Below are positions 25,588 through 32,885 of a DNA stretch of 54,123 nucleotides, in pieces. How positions within the stretch are numbered: the first letter of the stretch is position 1; every line of letters starts with the position of its first letter. The notes beneath the pieces are model-generated. The model saw nothing but the letters and a program-made list of their open reading frames with translations. It was not told where the DNA came from and did not search any database. Origin of the DNA: Myxococcota bacterium (lineage in GTDB: Bacteria > Myxococcota_A > Bradymonadia > UBA7976 > UBA1532); the NCBI GenBank assembly GCA_018813065.1, contig JAHJCH010000241.1, positions 1 to 54,123 of the forward strand. The letters are read 5' to 3'. Both the position numbers and the translations under genes were made by a program.

Positions 25588-25738
25588 TGTGATTATACGT
25601 TTAAAGTTATGTTTAATAGGTCGCATTATTCCGCAGTTATCGAGATTTAAAAAGCGCGATATCTCTAAATTAAATGAGGGTGAAAATATTTTAAGATTTT
25701 TTCAGAGACAAAAGCGCTCAAAACGTCATATCCTCACA

Positions 25739-25760
25739 GCTCCTCCAAAAGGAATGGAGC
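25739..25760 (+). promoter_or_regulatory. Hairpin in the leader of Roadblock B
   Basis: GCTCC-TCC-AAAA-GGA-AT-GGAGC can fold into a stem with a 2-nt bulge and an AAAA loop, 18 nt before the Roadblock B start. A wider pairing of AGCGCTC (25713-25719) with GAGCGCT (25757-25763) encloses it. The AAGGAG ribosome-binding site (25769-25774) stays free. It could set mRNA ends or translation level within the module; nothing more can be said from sequence. Confidence 0.35.
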
Positions 25761-25778
25761 GCTTGCTCAAGGAGTACG

Positions 25779-26144
25779 ATGTCTCGCGCAGAAAACCTTA
25801 ATCGACTCCTCCGTCGCTTGCAGATGGAGAGCCCAGACGTCGAAGCCTCCGCGTTGATCTCAGAGGACAGCTTGATCATCGCCAGCGCATTACCCCAACA
25901 CATTGATGAGCTGCGCGTCGCGGGTATGTGCGCCACGCTCTTGAGCTTGGGCTCTCGGGCTTCAAGAGAGCTGGCCTGTGGTGAGCTCAAACAAGTGTTG
26001 ATCCGTGGCGATCAGGGTTATGTCGTCATGATGACGGCGAGCAGAGGCACGATGTTGATGGTGTTAACGACACACAACGCGAAATTGGGCCTCGTTTTCC
26101 TCGATATGACCCAAACCATAGAAGAAATTAACCGACTTCTTTGA
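25779..26144 (+). CDS. Roadblock/LC7 protein (copy B)
   Basis: 121 aa, Roadblock/LC7 fold, with the same features as copy A and 116 identical residues; the changes are all near the N-terminus or at positions 69 and 79. The ATG at 25779 follows AAGGAG at ideal spacing. Synonymous positions differ often (for example different codons through the shared segment QMESPDVEASALISEDS), so the identity reflects selection on the protein and not a recent copying event. Near-identity suggests both copies dock to the same partner(s), and perhaps that they mix into heterodimers linking the two arms. It is followed 8 nt later by the ODP gene. Confidence 0.9.
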   Translation: MSRAENLNRLLRRLQMESPDVEASALISEDSLIIASALPQHIDELRVAGMCATLLSLGSRASRELACGELKQVLIRGDQGYVVMMTASRGTMLMVLTTHNAKLGLVFLDMTQTIEEINRLL

Positions 26145-26152
26145 GTAAAAAC

Positions 26153-26914
26153 ATGTCAGAGATCACACTGTATCAGGACGCCACTCACCGAAACGTACTC
26201 CTGCCTGATGCTTCAGGTGAAGGGCTCGCGGTTCAAGCAAATCACCATATCGTCGTTCATAATGAACATGCCATGCTCCTCGATCCGGGTGGTCATAAGG
26301 TCTTTAACAAGATCTTCCCCGATTTAATGTCGAGGTTAAAAGGCGGCATCGAGTATATCTTCCTCTCTCATCAAGATCCCGATATCGTCGCCGCGACGAA
26401 TGGTTGGTTGATGGTGACGGATGCGACAGCGTATGTCTCTGCACTGTGGATGCGCTTTGTACCTCACTTTGGTATTGATAAGCTCGTTGAAGAGCGCCTA
26501 AGGCCGATCCCTGATGAAGGGATGTGGTTAAATATGAATGGCTGCTCCCTTGCCTTGCTCCCTGCTCACTTTTTGCATTCAGCGGGTAACTTTCAGGTCT
26601 ATGATCCCATCTCCAAGATCCTCTATTCAGGCGATCTTGGGGCTTCCTTGGGTTTCTCCGGTCGCGAGGTCCTCGATTTTGATCATCATATGCAATATAT
26701 GGAGGGCTTTCATCGACGCTATATGACCAATAAGGCGATCTTAAAGGCCTGGGTACAGATGGTGCGTGGCCTTGATATCGAGATTATCGCGCCTCAGCAT
26801 GGTGCTTTCTTTCGAGGTAAGCCCATGGTGAAACGCTTCATTGATTGGTGTGATAATCTTGATTGTGGTACTGATTTGTATGCTTCTAAGCTGAAGATGC
26901 CGCAGAGACCGTGA
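26153..26914 (+). CDS. ODP-type diiron metallo-beta-lactamase-fold protein (copy B)
   Basis: 253 aa from ATG 26153, chosen to match the N-terminus MSEITLYQD of copy A; a TTG at 26141 would overlap the Roadblock stop. All predicted diiron ligands are kept at identical positions: His73, Asp75, Asp77 (LSHQDPDIVA), His142 (PAHFLHSAGNF), Asp161 (SGDLGAS) and His216 (APQHGAFF). A small, flavodoxin-free protein of this kind is more likely a sensor of O2, NO or iron than an NO/O2 reductase, because the electron-donating FMN domain is missing. Its final 4 nt overlap the GTG start of regulator B, tighter than in copy A, which has a 45-nt gap. Confidence 0.88.
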   Translation: MSEITLYQDATHRNVLLPDASGEGLAVQANHHIVVHNEHAMLLDPGGHKVFNKIFPDLMSRLKGGIEYIFLSHQDPDIVAATNGWLMVTDATAYVSALWMRFVPHFGIDKLVEERLRPIPDEGMWLNMNGCSLALLPAHFLHSAGNFQVYDPISKILYSGDLGASLGFSGREVLDFDHHMQYMEGFHRRYMTNKAILKAWVQMVRGLDIEIIAPQHGAFFRGKPMVKRFIDWCDNLDCGTDLYASKLKMPQRP

Positions 26915-28023
26915 AACAATCTGAAGTATTATTAGTTGAAGATGAAATTCTCTTTCGTTCAAGCCTCGCGAGAGGTTTGAGTAAGTTAGAGGGGGTGAGT
27001 GTTTCAGCAGTTGGAACTGTTGGTGAGGCGCTTAATTTTTTAGAAAAGAAAAACTTTGATTTGATCATATCAGATATTAATCTGCCCGATCGATCTGGTT
27101 TAGAGCTGTTTGATGAAATAGGCAAAAGATCTATACCTATTCCCATTATACTTATGACAGGTTATTTGTCTGCGTATCAAACTAAATTAGCGAGTCATCC
27201 ATTTGTAGATGTAATTGAAAAACCAATAAAATTGAGCTTTATTCGTGGTTTAGTTAAAGAGCGTCTACAAAATCACGCCGAGGTTAAACAAGCTCCACCT
27301 TTTTCTGCTGGTGACTACCTTCAACTTGCCGCATTTGGACGCCATTCAGTTTCAATCTTGAGTTATTTTGGCGGTCGTAAGGTCGGTAAAATCATCGTAC
27401 ATCAAGGAGAGGTGTGGCGCGTTGAGGATCTTCGTGGAGAAGGTCGTGAGGCTTTTCGTCGTCTTGTCTCAATTGAAGGAGCGCATCATATCTGTGAAAC
27501 ACTTGTTTCTGATCCTGGTGTTCGCAACTTAAATGATTCTTGGGAATTTTTATTACTCGATGCCGCTCGTGTTAAGGATGAGCAAGCACATGGTAATACT
27601 GACAAGAAACCATCTTATTCAATTGAACCATTATCAAATAAAACACCACATCATTCAGATGAAAACCATATATCAGTAAATCCAAACCAAACTTTAGAGT
27701 ATTTTCCTTCAATCAAATTACCAGCAGCTGAAGATCAATCATTTTTAAGCGGCAATGATTATATTGATGAAAATGATATTATTTATATTGAAGATGAATC
27801 TGATTCTGAGTCTTTAGATGTAACGTCTTCTGGCTTTGAGCCAGAAACAAAAAGCTTTTCTGCTCTGATGGAAGAGGGTATTGATGCTTTGCTTGTAAGA
27901 GACTATAGCCTTGCTTGGCAATCATTTCAACTTGCAGAGCTATTAAGGCCTACTGATCCTCAAGTAAAAGCCAATCTTCAAAGGCTTAAAGACCTTGGGT
28001 TTGGATCTGATGAAAAGCAATAA
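26911..28023 (+). CDS. Receiver-DUF4388(PATAN)-TPR response regulator (copy B)
   Basis: 370 aa, GTG start overlapping the ODP stop. The receiver (about 1-120) has the full set: Glu10-Asp11 (LLVEDEIL), phospho-acceptor Asp55 (LIISDINLPDRSGLE), Thr83 (ILMTGYLS) and Lys104 (VIEKPI). Residues about 130-200 form a DUF4388/PATAN domain (FSAGDYLQLAAFGRHSVSIL, VGKIIVHQGEVWRVED, REAFRRLVSIEG), a module common in motility and polarity regulators of deltaproteobacterial type. A disordered acidic region (about 220-310) precedes one TPR (about 315-360; EEGIDALLVRDYSLAWQSFQ). With no DNA-binding domain it must act through protein contacts. It is the intact counterpart of the regulator at 23341. Confidence 0.9.
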   Translation: MKQSEVLLVEDEILFRSSLARGLSKLEGVSVSAVGTVGEALNFLEKKNFDLIISDINLPDRSGLELFDEIGKRSIPIPIILMTGYLSAYQTKLASHPFVDVIEKPIKLSFIRGLVKERLQNHAEVKQAPPFSAGDYLQLAAFGRHSVSILSYFGGRKVGKIIVHQGEVWRVEDLRGEGREAFRRLVSIEGAHHICETLVSDPGVRNLNDSWEFLLLDAARVKDEQAHGNTDKKPSYSIEPLSNKTPHHSDENHISVNPNQTLEYFPSIKLPAAEDQSFLSGNDYIDENDIIYIEDESDSESLDVTSSGFEPETKSFSALMEEGIDALLVRDYSLAWQSFQLAELLRPTDPQVKANLQRLKDLGFGSDEKQ

Positions 28024-28047
28024 CTCCAAAAAAAGTTAGTGGTCATC

Positions 28048-28704
28048 ATGAGTGATTTTGAATTATATGGCGAAGGCTTACCAACAAAATATCCCATGTT
28101 AATGGTGATTGTTGGTCTTCTGTGCGCGCTTTCATCAAGCTGGGCTTTTTATGAGAGCAAAACCGAACAGCACAACCAAAACAATGTGCTCTTATCGCCG
28201 CAAAAAACAGTCACATCATCAAATAATAAGATTGAATCCATAAAAAAAATAAATATTATTGATGCATCATTGATTAAATTTGATCCAATTTCAGTCGATG
28301 CTTCTATTGAAGAGGATTCTCAACAAAAAGTTGAACTAATTGAAGATGATAAATCTTGTCCTACCTTTAATTCTGTTTTATTTTCAAATGGTGGTCGAAC
28401 ACCAAAAGATGACTTTAGCGCGTTATTTGTTGAAATAAAGGAATGGTCAGATCTTTATCCTGATAAAATTATTGTTTTGAATGGTCATTCCGATTCAGGC
28501 GGCCAAGAATTCAAAAACTTTAAATTGAGTCAATCTAGGGCTGACTACGTATTTAAAGAGTTAATCAAACAAGGAATACCAAAAAAGCGCTTACAAATTA
28601 GAGCTTTTGGTGCTTTTCAACCAATTCTTGGTCTAGATGAGTCAGCCCCTGAGAATCGTAGAGTTGAGATTAAAATTCATGGTTGCTCTGGAGAGGATAA
28701 CTGA
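28048..28704 (+). CDS. Inner-membrane-anchored OmpA-like domain protein
   Basis: About 218 aa from ATG 28048 (an in-frame GTG at 28039 adds three residues). A short cytoplasmic N-terminus, one membrane span (about 14-36; LMVIVGLLCALSSSWAF), an Asn/Ser/Ile-rich linker, then a C-terminal OmpA-like peptidoglycan-binding domain: VLFSNGGRTPKDDF, IVLNGHSDSGGQEFKN, QSRADYVFKELIKQGIP, LQIRAFGAFQPI and ENRRVEIKI. The arrangement resembles MotB-type anchors, but there is no channel-forming Asp-containing plug sequence or MotA partner here. It begins 24 nt after regulator B and its stop overlaps the next start (TGATG), so it belongs to the signalling operon and could fix the complex to the cell wall at a defined site. 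Confidence 0.85.
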   Translation: MSDFELYGEGLPTKYPMLMVIVGLLCALSSSWAFYESKTEQHNQNNVLLSPQKTVTSSNNKIESIKKINIIDASLIKFDPISVDASIEEDSQQKVELIEDDKSCPTFNSVLFSNGGRTPKDDFSALFVEIKEWSDLYPDKIIVLNGHSDSGGQEFKNFKLSQSRADYVFKELIKQGIPKKRLQIRAFGAFQPILGLDESAPENRRVEIKIHGCSGEDN

Positions 28705-29381
28705 TGCTCTTTATTGGTTTCTTCCTCGCGTTGATCGCGGGCGGCTTGTTAATTGGCGCGGGTTACCTGTTTGGCGTCAAGATCGGTGAGGATGCCCGGA
28801 GTAAGCTCCGTAATAAGATTGAAAATCTAAGCAATAAAGCGTTAGATCTTCAATCAGAGATTGAGCGTGCGCTTCAACCCCTGCGCGAGAGCACGAAGGA
28901 TAATCAACGCTTTCAAGCGGAGATGCAGGCGATTTTGGAGCCGATGGCCTCCAAGGAGCGCCTGGGCGATCGGCTCAACGCCATCCGCACCACCGCCAAG
29001 GGCGGGCGTGGCCTCGGCGCCATCCTCGACGCGATGGTTGAGGAGGCAGGCTTCCTCTCCGCGATCGTCAGCGATGATGGCGGGCTGCCGCTGGCGGCGA
29101 ATAAATCATGCCTTGAGGCGGAAGAGCTGGCTGGCGCCTCCGCGCTGATGTTCGTGATCACAGATCGGCTCTCAAAGCATAAGAGCCAATCACCCATCGC
29201 GATTACCGTGCATGATGAGCGCGGTCATATCACGGTGCATCGTATCTTTGAGGTCGTAAATGAGCGTTATCTTTTCTCAGTCAGCTCTGATGATACCCGG
29301 TTGACCCCGAAAGATATTGAGCCCGCCTTGTCCAAAATTATCCGCGTGATGAGCCCCAATAACGTTGAAATCTCAGCCTAA
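28704..29381 (+). CDS. Membrane protein with coiled coil and Roadblock-like domain
   Basis: 225 aa. An N-terminal membrane span (about 1-24; FIGFFLALIAGGLLIGAGYL) is followed by a charged coiled coil (about 30-95; ENLSNKALDLQSEIERAL) and a Roadblock/LC7-like domain (about 105-215; LGAILDAMVEEAGFLSAIVS, DDGGLPLAANKS, then HITVHRIFEVVNERYLFSVS). It starts at ATG 28704, sharing one base with the OmpA-like stop. Because it carries the same kind of domain as the two soluble Roadblock proteins, it could recruit them to the membrane by heterodimerising. Composition shifts from AT-rich to GC-rich within the gene (around 28860), marking the right boundary of the island. It ends 4 nt before the convergent maiA stop. 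Confidence 0.82.
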   Translation: MLFIGFFLALIAGGLLIGAGYLFGVKIGEDARSKLRNKIENLSNKALDLQSEIERALQPLRESTKDNQRFQAEMQAILEPMASKERLGDRLNAIRTTAKGGRGLGAILDAMVEEAGFLSAIVSDDGGLPLAANKSCLEAEELAGASALMFVITDRLSKHKSQSPIAITVHDERGHITVHRIFEVVNERYLFSVSSDDTRLTPKDIEPALSKIIRVMSPNNVEISA

Positions 29382-29385
29382 GCCT

Positions 29386-30036
29386 CTACGGTTCAGGTTG
29401 GTTCTCTGGCCGTGATTGGGTAAAGGCATCAAGCTGATAGCAGGATGCTTCAATCTGGCATAGCGTAGGATAAACGCTCATATCCATGTTAAAGCGCCTG
29501 GCATTCCATATTTGAGGTATCAGGTAGATGTCTGCCAGCGTAGGCAAATTTCCACAACAAAACTGACCTTTTATTGTGTCTTCTTGAAGCAGCTTCTCTA
29601 AGGCAGAGAAACCCTCATTGATCCAATGGTGATACCAGCGGTCTAAGGCCGCTTGCTCAATGGAGAGTTCTGCTTTGAGGTATTGCAACACGCTGAGGTT
29701 ATTGAGTGGATGAATATCACACCCCACGAGGGCGGCGATCTGCCGCGCGCGGGCTCGATGCTTCAGATCAGCAGGCAGCAGCGCGGGCTCAGGGTAGGCC
29801 TCCTCTAAGTACTCCAAGATCGCTGGAGATTGGCTGAGGCGCCACGCCCCCTCTTCATAGGTCGGCACCCGCCCTTGAGGGTTCTTGGCTAAGTACGTCG
29901 GCTGCCTGTGCTCTCCGCCTACACGCACGAGGTGGACAGAGATCGACTCATAGTCCAGGCCCTTGAGCGCCAGCGCGATCCGCACCCTGAAGGCCGCCGA
30001 GGAGCGAAAGTAGCCGTAGAGCGCCCGCTCGCTCAT
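29386..30036 (-). CDS. maiA: Maleylacetoacetate isomerase (zeta-class GST)
   Basis: 216 aa, zeta-class glutathione transferase. The N-terminal thioredoxin-like domain has the family signature SSAAFRVRIALALKG with the catalytic Ser region, cis-Pro RVPTYEEG and SQSPAILEYLEEAYP; the C-terminal helical domain has HPLNNLSVLQYL and GNLPTLADIYLIPQ. It isomerises maleylacetoacetate to fumarylacetoacetate using glutathione, the fourth step of tyrosine breakdown. The start overlaps the fumarylacetoacetase stop by 4 nt. It is the last gene of the operon. Confidence 0.92.
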   Translation of the reverse strand: MSERALYGYFRSSAAFRVRIALALKGLDYESISVHLVRVGGEHRQPTYLAKNPQGRVPTYEEGAWRLSQSPAILEYLEEAYPEPALLPADLKHRARARQIAALVGCDIHPLNNLSVLQYLKAELSIEQAALDRWYHHWINEGFSALEKLLQEDTIKGQFCCGNLPTLADIYLIPQIWNARRFNMDMSVYPTLCQIEASCYQLDAFTQSRPENQPEP

Positions 30037-31052
30037 AGGCGCGGGGCCAACTGGGTGAGGGTCTGGTTGATCTGACCAAAGATCGAGGCGCCCTCGGCGT
30101 CCAGCATCTCGATCTGGACACGATCACCAAACTTCATAAAGCGCGTGGAGGGCTGACCGTGGAGGATCGTCTCGATCATCCGCAGCTCGGCGATGCAGCT
30201 GTAGCCGACGCCCCCCTCCGCGATGGGCTTGCCTGGGCCACCCTCCAGCTTGTTGGAGACGGTCCCTGAGCCGATGATCGAGCCCGCGCAGAGCGGGCGA
30301 GACTTGGCGGCGTGCGCCACCAGCTGGCCCATGTGAAACGTCATGTCCACGCCCGCGTTGGGCGCGCCGAAGGGCTCGCCGTTGTAGTGGGAGATCAGCG
30401 GCAGGCGCAGCACCCCCCCTGACCAGGCCTCGCCCAGCTCATCCGGGGTCACGCACACCGGCGAAAAAGCGCTGGAGGGCTTGCTCTGGAAGAAGCCAAA
30501 GCCCTTGGCCAGCTCACCGGGGATGAGGCCACGCAGGCTGACGTCATTGACCAGCATCAGCAGCCGGATGTAGCCCAGCGCCTCCTCTGGCGAGACGCCC
30601 AGCGGCGTGTCATCGACGATCACCGCGATCTCGGCCTCAAAGTCAACGCCCCAGCCCTCGTCCGTGGGCATCATGATGTCGTCATGGGGGCCGATAAAGC
30701 TGTCGCTGCCCCCTTGGTACATCAAGGGATCGTGCCAAAAGCTGTCGGGGATCTGCGCGCCGCGCGCCTTGCGCACCAGCTCGACGTGGTTGACATAGGC
30801 GGAGCCATCAGCCCACTGATAGGCCCTCGGCAGCGGCGAGGCGCAGGCGGCTTGCTCGAAAGGCTCACCGATGATCTCACCGGACTCCAGGGCCGCCGCG
30901 CGCGCTTGCAACCTCGGCGCGGTCGTCGTCCAGGCGTCGAGGGCCGCCTGAAGGGTCGGCGCGATCCCCGCAGCAGGGGTCATGCGGCGCAGATCGCGGC
31001 TGACGATCACCAGCTGACCATCACGACCACCTTTAAGGCTCGCCAGCCTCAT
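30033..31052 (-). CDS. fahA: Fumarylacetoacetase, bacterial short type
   Basis: 339 aa, the bacterial two-domain FAH form (the eukaryotic enzyme is about 420 aa). The N-terminus [20 protein letters not shown] is typical. The metal-binding catalytic domain shows VDFEAEIAVIVDD (two Glu ligands), GLIPGELAKGFGFFQSKPSS, and GSGTVSN further on. It hydrolyses fumarylacetoacetate to fumarate and acetoacetate, completing tyrosine degradation. Both ends overlap neighbours by 4 nt (VOC protein upstream, maiA downstream), a tightly coupled operon. Confidence 0.92.
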   Translation of the reverse strand: MRLASLKGGRDGQLVIVSRDLRRMTPAAGIAPTLQAALDAWTTTAPRLQARAAALESGEIIGEPFEQAACASPLPRAYQWADGSAYVNHVELVRKARGAQIPDSFWHDPLMYQGGSDSFIGPHDDIMMPTDEGWGVDFEAEIAVIVDDTPLGVSPEEALGYIRLLMLVNDVSLRGLIPGELAKGFGFFQSKPSSAFSPVCVTPDELGEAWSGGVLRLPLISHYNGEPFGAPNAGVDMTFHMGQLVAHAAKSRPLCAGSIIGSGTVSNKLEGGPGKPIAEGGVGYSCIAELRMIETILHGQPSTRFMKFGDRVQIEMLDAEGASIFGQINQTLTQLAPRL

Positions 31053-31624
31053 TGGCCCGCCTCCTTTCCATACTTCTCTTTCATAAACTCTTGAAAAGGT
31101 TGACCATTATGGAGCCAGGCCGCGTGCATCGGCGCGCGCTTGGTCCTCGACCACTCGGCGATCATCGCCGGGGCGACCGTGGCCAGCTCCTCAAGCATCC
31201 CCGCCTCCAGCGTGTTCGCCGCCAGCTCAAGCCGATGGCCATTGGGATCAAAGAAGTAGATGGACTTAAAGATGCCGTGATCCGTGGGGCCGATGACCTC
31301 AAGGCCAGCGCCCTCCACCTTGGCCTTGGCCTCCATCAGCGCCTCGACGCTCTCCAGCTCAAAGGCGATGTGTTGAACCCACGTCGGGGTGTTGTGATCT
31401 CGATCCATCTTGGGCGAGTTGGGCAGCTCAAAGAAGGCCAGGATGTTGCCCTGACCCGCGTCGAGGAAGACATGCATATAGGGATCAGGCGCCTTGGTCG
31501 AAGGCACCTGGTTCTCCGCGATGGCGAGGACCAGGCGCATCCCCAAGAGGTCTTGATAGAAAGCGATCGTCTCTTGAGCATCATGGCATCGATAAGCAAC
31601 ATGATGAATCTTTTGAATTTTCAC
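31049..31624 (-). CDS. VOC-family metalloprotein, candidate homogentisate-step enzyme
   Basis: 191 aa, vicinal oxygen chelate fold with two beta-alpha-beta-beta-beta halves. Metal ligands are visible: His8 (IHHVAYRC), His85 ([10 protein letters not shown]) and Glu133 ([10 protein letters not shown]), with Glu66 (LAFFELP) as a possible fourth. Such a two-His-one-Glu set fits glyoxalase I, epimerases, or type I extradiol dioxygenases. It sits between hppD and fumarylacetoacetase, overlapping both by 4 nt, exactly where homogentisate 1,2-dioxygenase would be needed, and no hmgA-like cupin gene is in the window. It could be a replacement ring-cleaving enzyme, but an accessory lyase is equally possible. 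The C-terminal ~50 residues extend beyond the usual small VOC length. Confidence 0.8.
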   Translation of the reverse strand: MKIQKIHHVAYRCHDAQETIAFYQDLLGMRLVLAIAENQVPSTKAPDPYMHVFLDAGQGNILAFFELPNSPKMDRDHNTPTWVQHIAFELESVEALMEAKAKVEGAGLEVIGPTDHGIFKSIYFFDPNGHRLELAANTLEAGMLEELATVAPAMIAEWSRTKRAPMHAAWLHNGQPFQEFMKEKYGKEAGQ

Positions 31625-32712
31625 GAATGCTTTTCTCCTTGATCGCCAATGACCCCTCGATTGATCTGATCGCGCTCAATCGACTCAAAGAGGGCTTTGA
31701 AGTTGCCTTCACCGAAGCCTTCGTCCTCTTTGCGTTGAATAAACTCAAAGAAGACCGGACCAAGCAATGTCTCAGAGAAAATCTGAAGGAGAAGGCGTGG
31801 ATGCTCGCCCTCTGTGTTGCCATCGAGCAAGATTCCCCGCGCTTTAAGCGCCTCTGTAGGCTCACCATGACCAGGTAAGCGTGAGGCCAGCATCTCATAA
31901 TAGGTATCAGGTGGTGGCGTCATAAACTTTACGCCACGCTCCTTTAACGCGCTCCAACAAGAGATCAGATCATCACAAGCGAAGGCGATATGTTGGATGC
32001 CCTCACCGTTATATTGCATCAAAAACTCTTCAATTTGACCCTTGCCGCCGCCCCGCTCTTCATTCAGCGGGATACGAATTTTGCCATCGGGGGCGGTCAT
32101 GGCCTTGGAGAGCAACCCTGTGTATTGGCCTTTGATATCGAAGTAACGAATTTGCCTGAAATTGAACAGATCTTCATAATACTTCGCCCAGTATTCCATT
32201 CGACCACGATAAACATTGTGAGTGAGGTGATCGAGGGTATGAAATCCACAGCCTTTGGGTTGACGATTAACGCCTTCCAACCACACAAAATCAATATCGT
32301 AGATGCTCTCACCTTGTTTATATCGATCAATTAGATAAAGAATTGCGCCACCGATGCCTTTAATCGCGGGCAAACGCAGCTCCATTGGACCTGATTCAAC
32401 ATTGATTGGCTGTGCGCCGCGCTCCAGCGCCATCTTATAGGCTTTATGAGCATCTTTTACTCGAAAAGCCATGCCACAAGCAGAAGGTCCATGCTCAGCG
32501 GCATAGAATGATGCGTGACTGCCGGGCTCATAGTTCGTGATCAGGTTGATATCACCTTGACGCCACAGATGTACGTCCTTGGAGCGATGATCAGCCACAT
32601 GCTCAAATCCCATAGAGGAGAAAACCGCTTCAAGCAGGCCACGCTCAGGCGCCGTGAACTCGACAAACTCAAAACCATCAAGACCTAAGGGGTTTTCAAA
32701 AAGATCAGCCAT
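31621..32712 (-). CDS. hppD: 4-hydroxyphenylpyruvate dioxygenase
   Basis: 363 aa from ATG 32712, which follows AGGGAG; the frame extends upstream for 34 codons but without a ribosome-binding site, and HPPDs normally start near GFEFVEF. Two VOC halves are present; the catalytic C-terminal half holds the Fe(II) ligands His162 (TLDHLTHNV), His241 ([11 protein letters not shown]) and Glu323 ([10 protein letters not shown]), plus the C-terminal gating helix [18 protein letters not shown]. It converts 4-hydroxyphenylpyruvate to homogentisate. It is the first gene of the tyrosine operon; its stop overlaps the VOC start. AT-richer than the following genes. Confidence 0.97.
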   Translation of the reverse strand: MADLFENPLGLDGFEFVEFTAPERGLLEAVFSSMGFEHVADHRSKDVHLWRQGDINLITNYEPGSHASFYAAEHGPSACGMAFRVKDAHKAYKMALERGAQPINVESGPMELRLPAIKGIGGAILYLIDRYKQGESIYDIDFVWLEGVNRQPKGCGFHTLDHLTHNVYRGRMEYWAKYYEDLFNFRQIRYFDIKGQYTGLLSKAMTAPDGKIRIPLNEERGGGKGQIEEFLMQYNGEGIQHIAFACDDLISCWSALKERGVKFMTPPPDTYYEMLASRLPGHGEPTEALKARGILLDGNTEGEHPRLLLQIFSETLLGPVFFEFIQRKEDEGFGEGNFKALFESIERDQINRGVIGDQGEKHS

Positions 32713-32885
32713 GCTCTCCCTCTTTTTTTCATCAACGCGCGGCACCTGTCTGAGAGGGTCCTCTTCAGCCAGCCTTTCTGCTTTGCGTCTCTTTACCGAT
32801 ATCCGATAGGCCAAGCTTGAACGCTCGGCGTCAGAGTGTTTACTGGAATCGCCCGAATTTTCAAGCCTCGTCTCGTCAGCAGAGG

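Larger units (their letters stand above)
20934..28023 (+). repeat. Tandem duplication of a four-gene signalling module
   Basis: Unit A (20934-24522) and unit B (24613-28023) have the same gene order: kinase, gap of about 200 nt, Roadblock, ODP protein, receiver-DUF4388-TPR. Protein lengths match (339/324, 121/121, 253/253, 393/370). Divergence is very uneven: Roadblock about 96% identical, ODP about two thirds, kinases and regulators far lower. This is an old duplication at protein-module level and not a recent DNA repeat. Confidence 0.9.
20860..28860. other. AT-rich island carrying a duplicated signalling module
   Basis: Composition changes sharply after the GAF kinase: long stretches rich in AAA, ATT, TTT and GAT codons replace the GC-rich codons of the flanks, and composition returns to normal inside the last Roadblock gene near 28860. 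The two short Roadblock genes and the second ODP gene are visibly more GC-rich than the kinases and regulators around them. No integrase, transposase, tRNA or flanking repeat was found, so the mode of acquisition cannot be seen. All eleven plus-strand genes from polA to 29381 point the same way. Confidence 0.75.

Noticed and set aside
25589-25801. Short open frame before Roadblock B
   Set aside because: It overlaps the Roadblock start and its ribosome-binding site, has no start signal of its own, and has no counterpart before Roadblock A.
28048-28704. MotB flagellar stator protein
   Set aside because: There is no plug or channel Asp segment after the membrane span, and no MotA gene is nearby; only the OmpA-like domain is shared.
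20860-28860. Mobile element or prophage explanation for the AT-rich island
   Set aside because: No integrase, transposase, phage structural gene, tRNA or terminal repeat was found; only composition suggests transfer.
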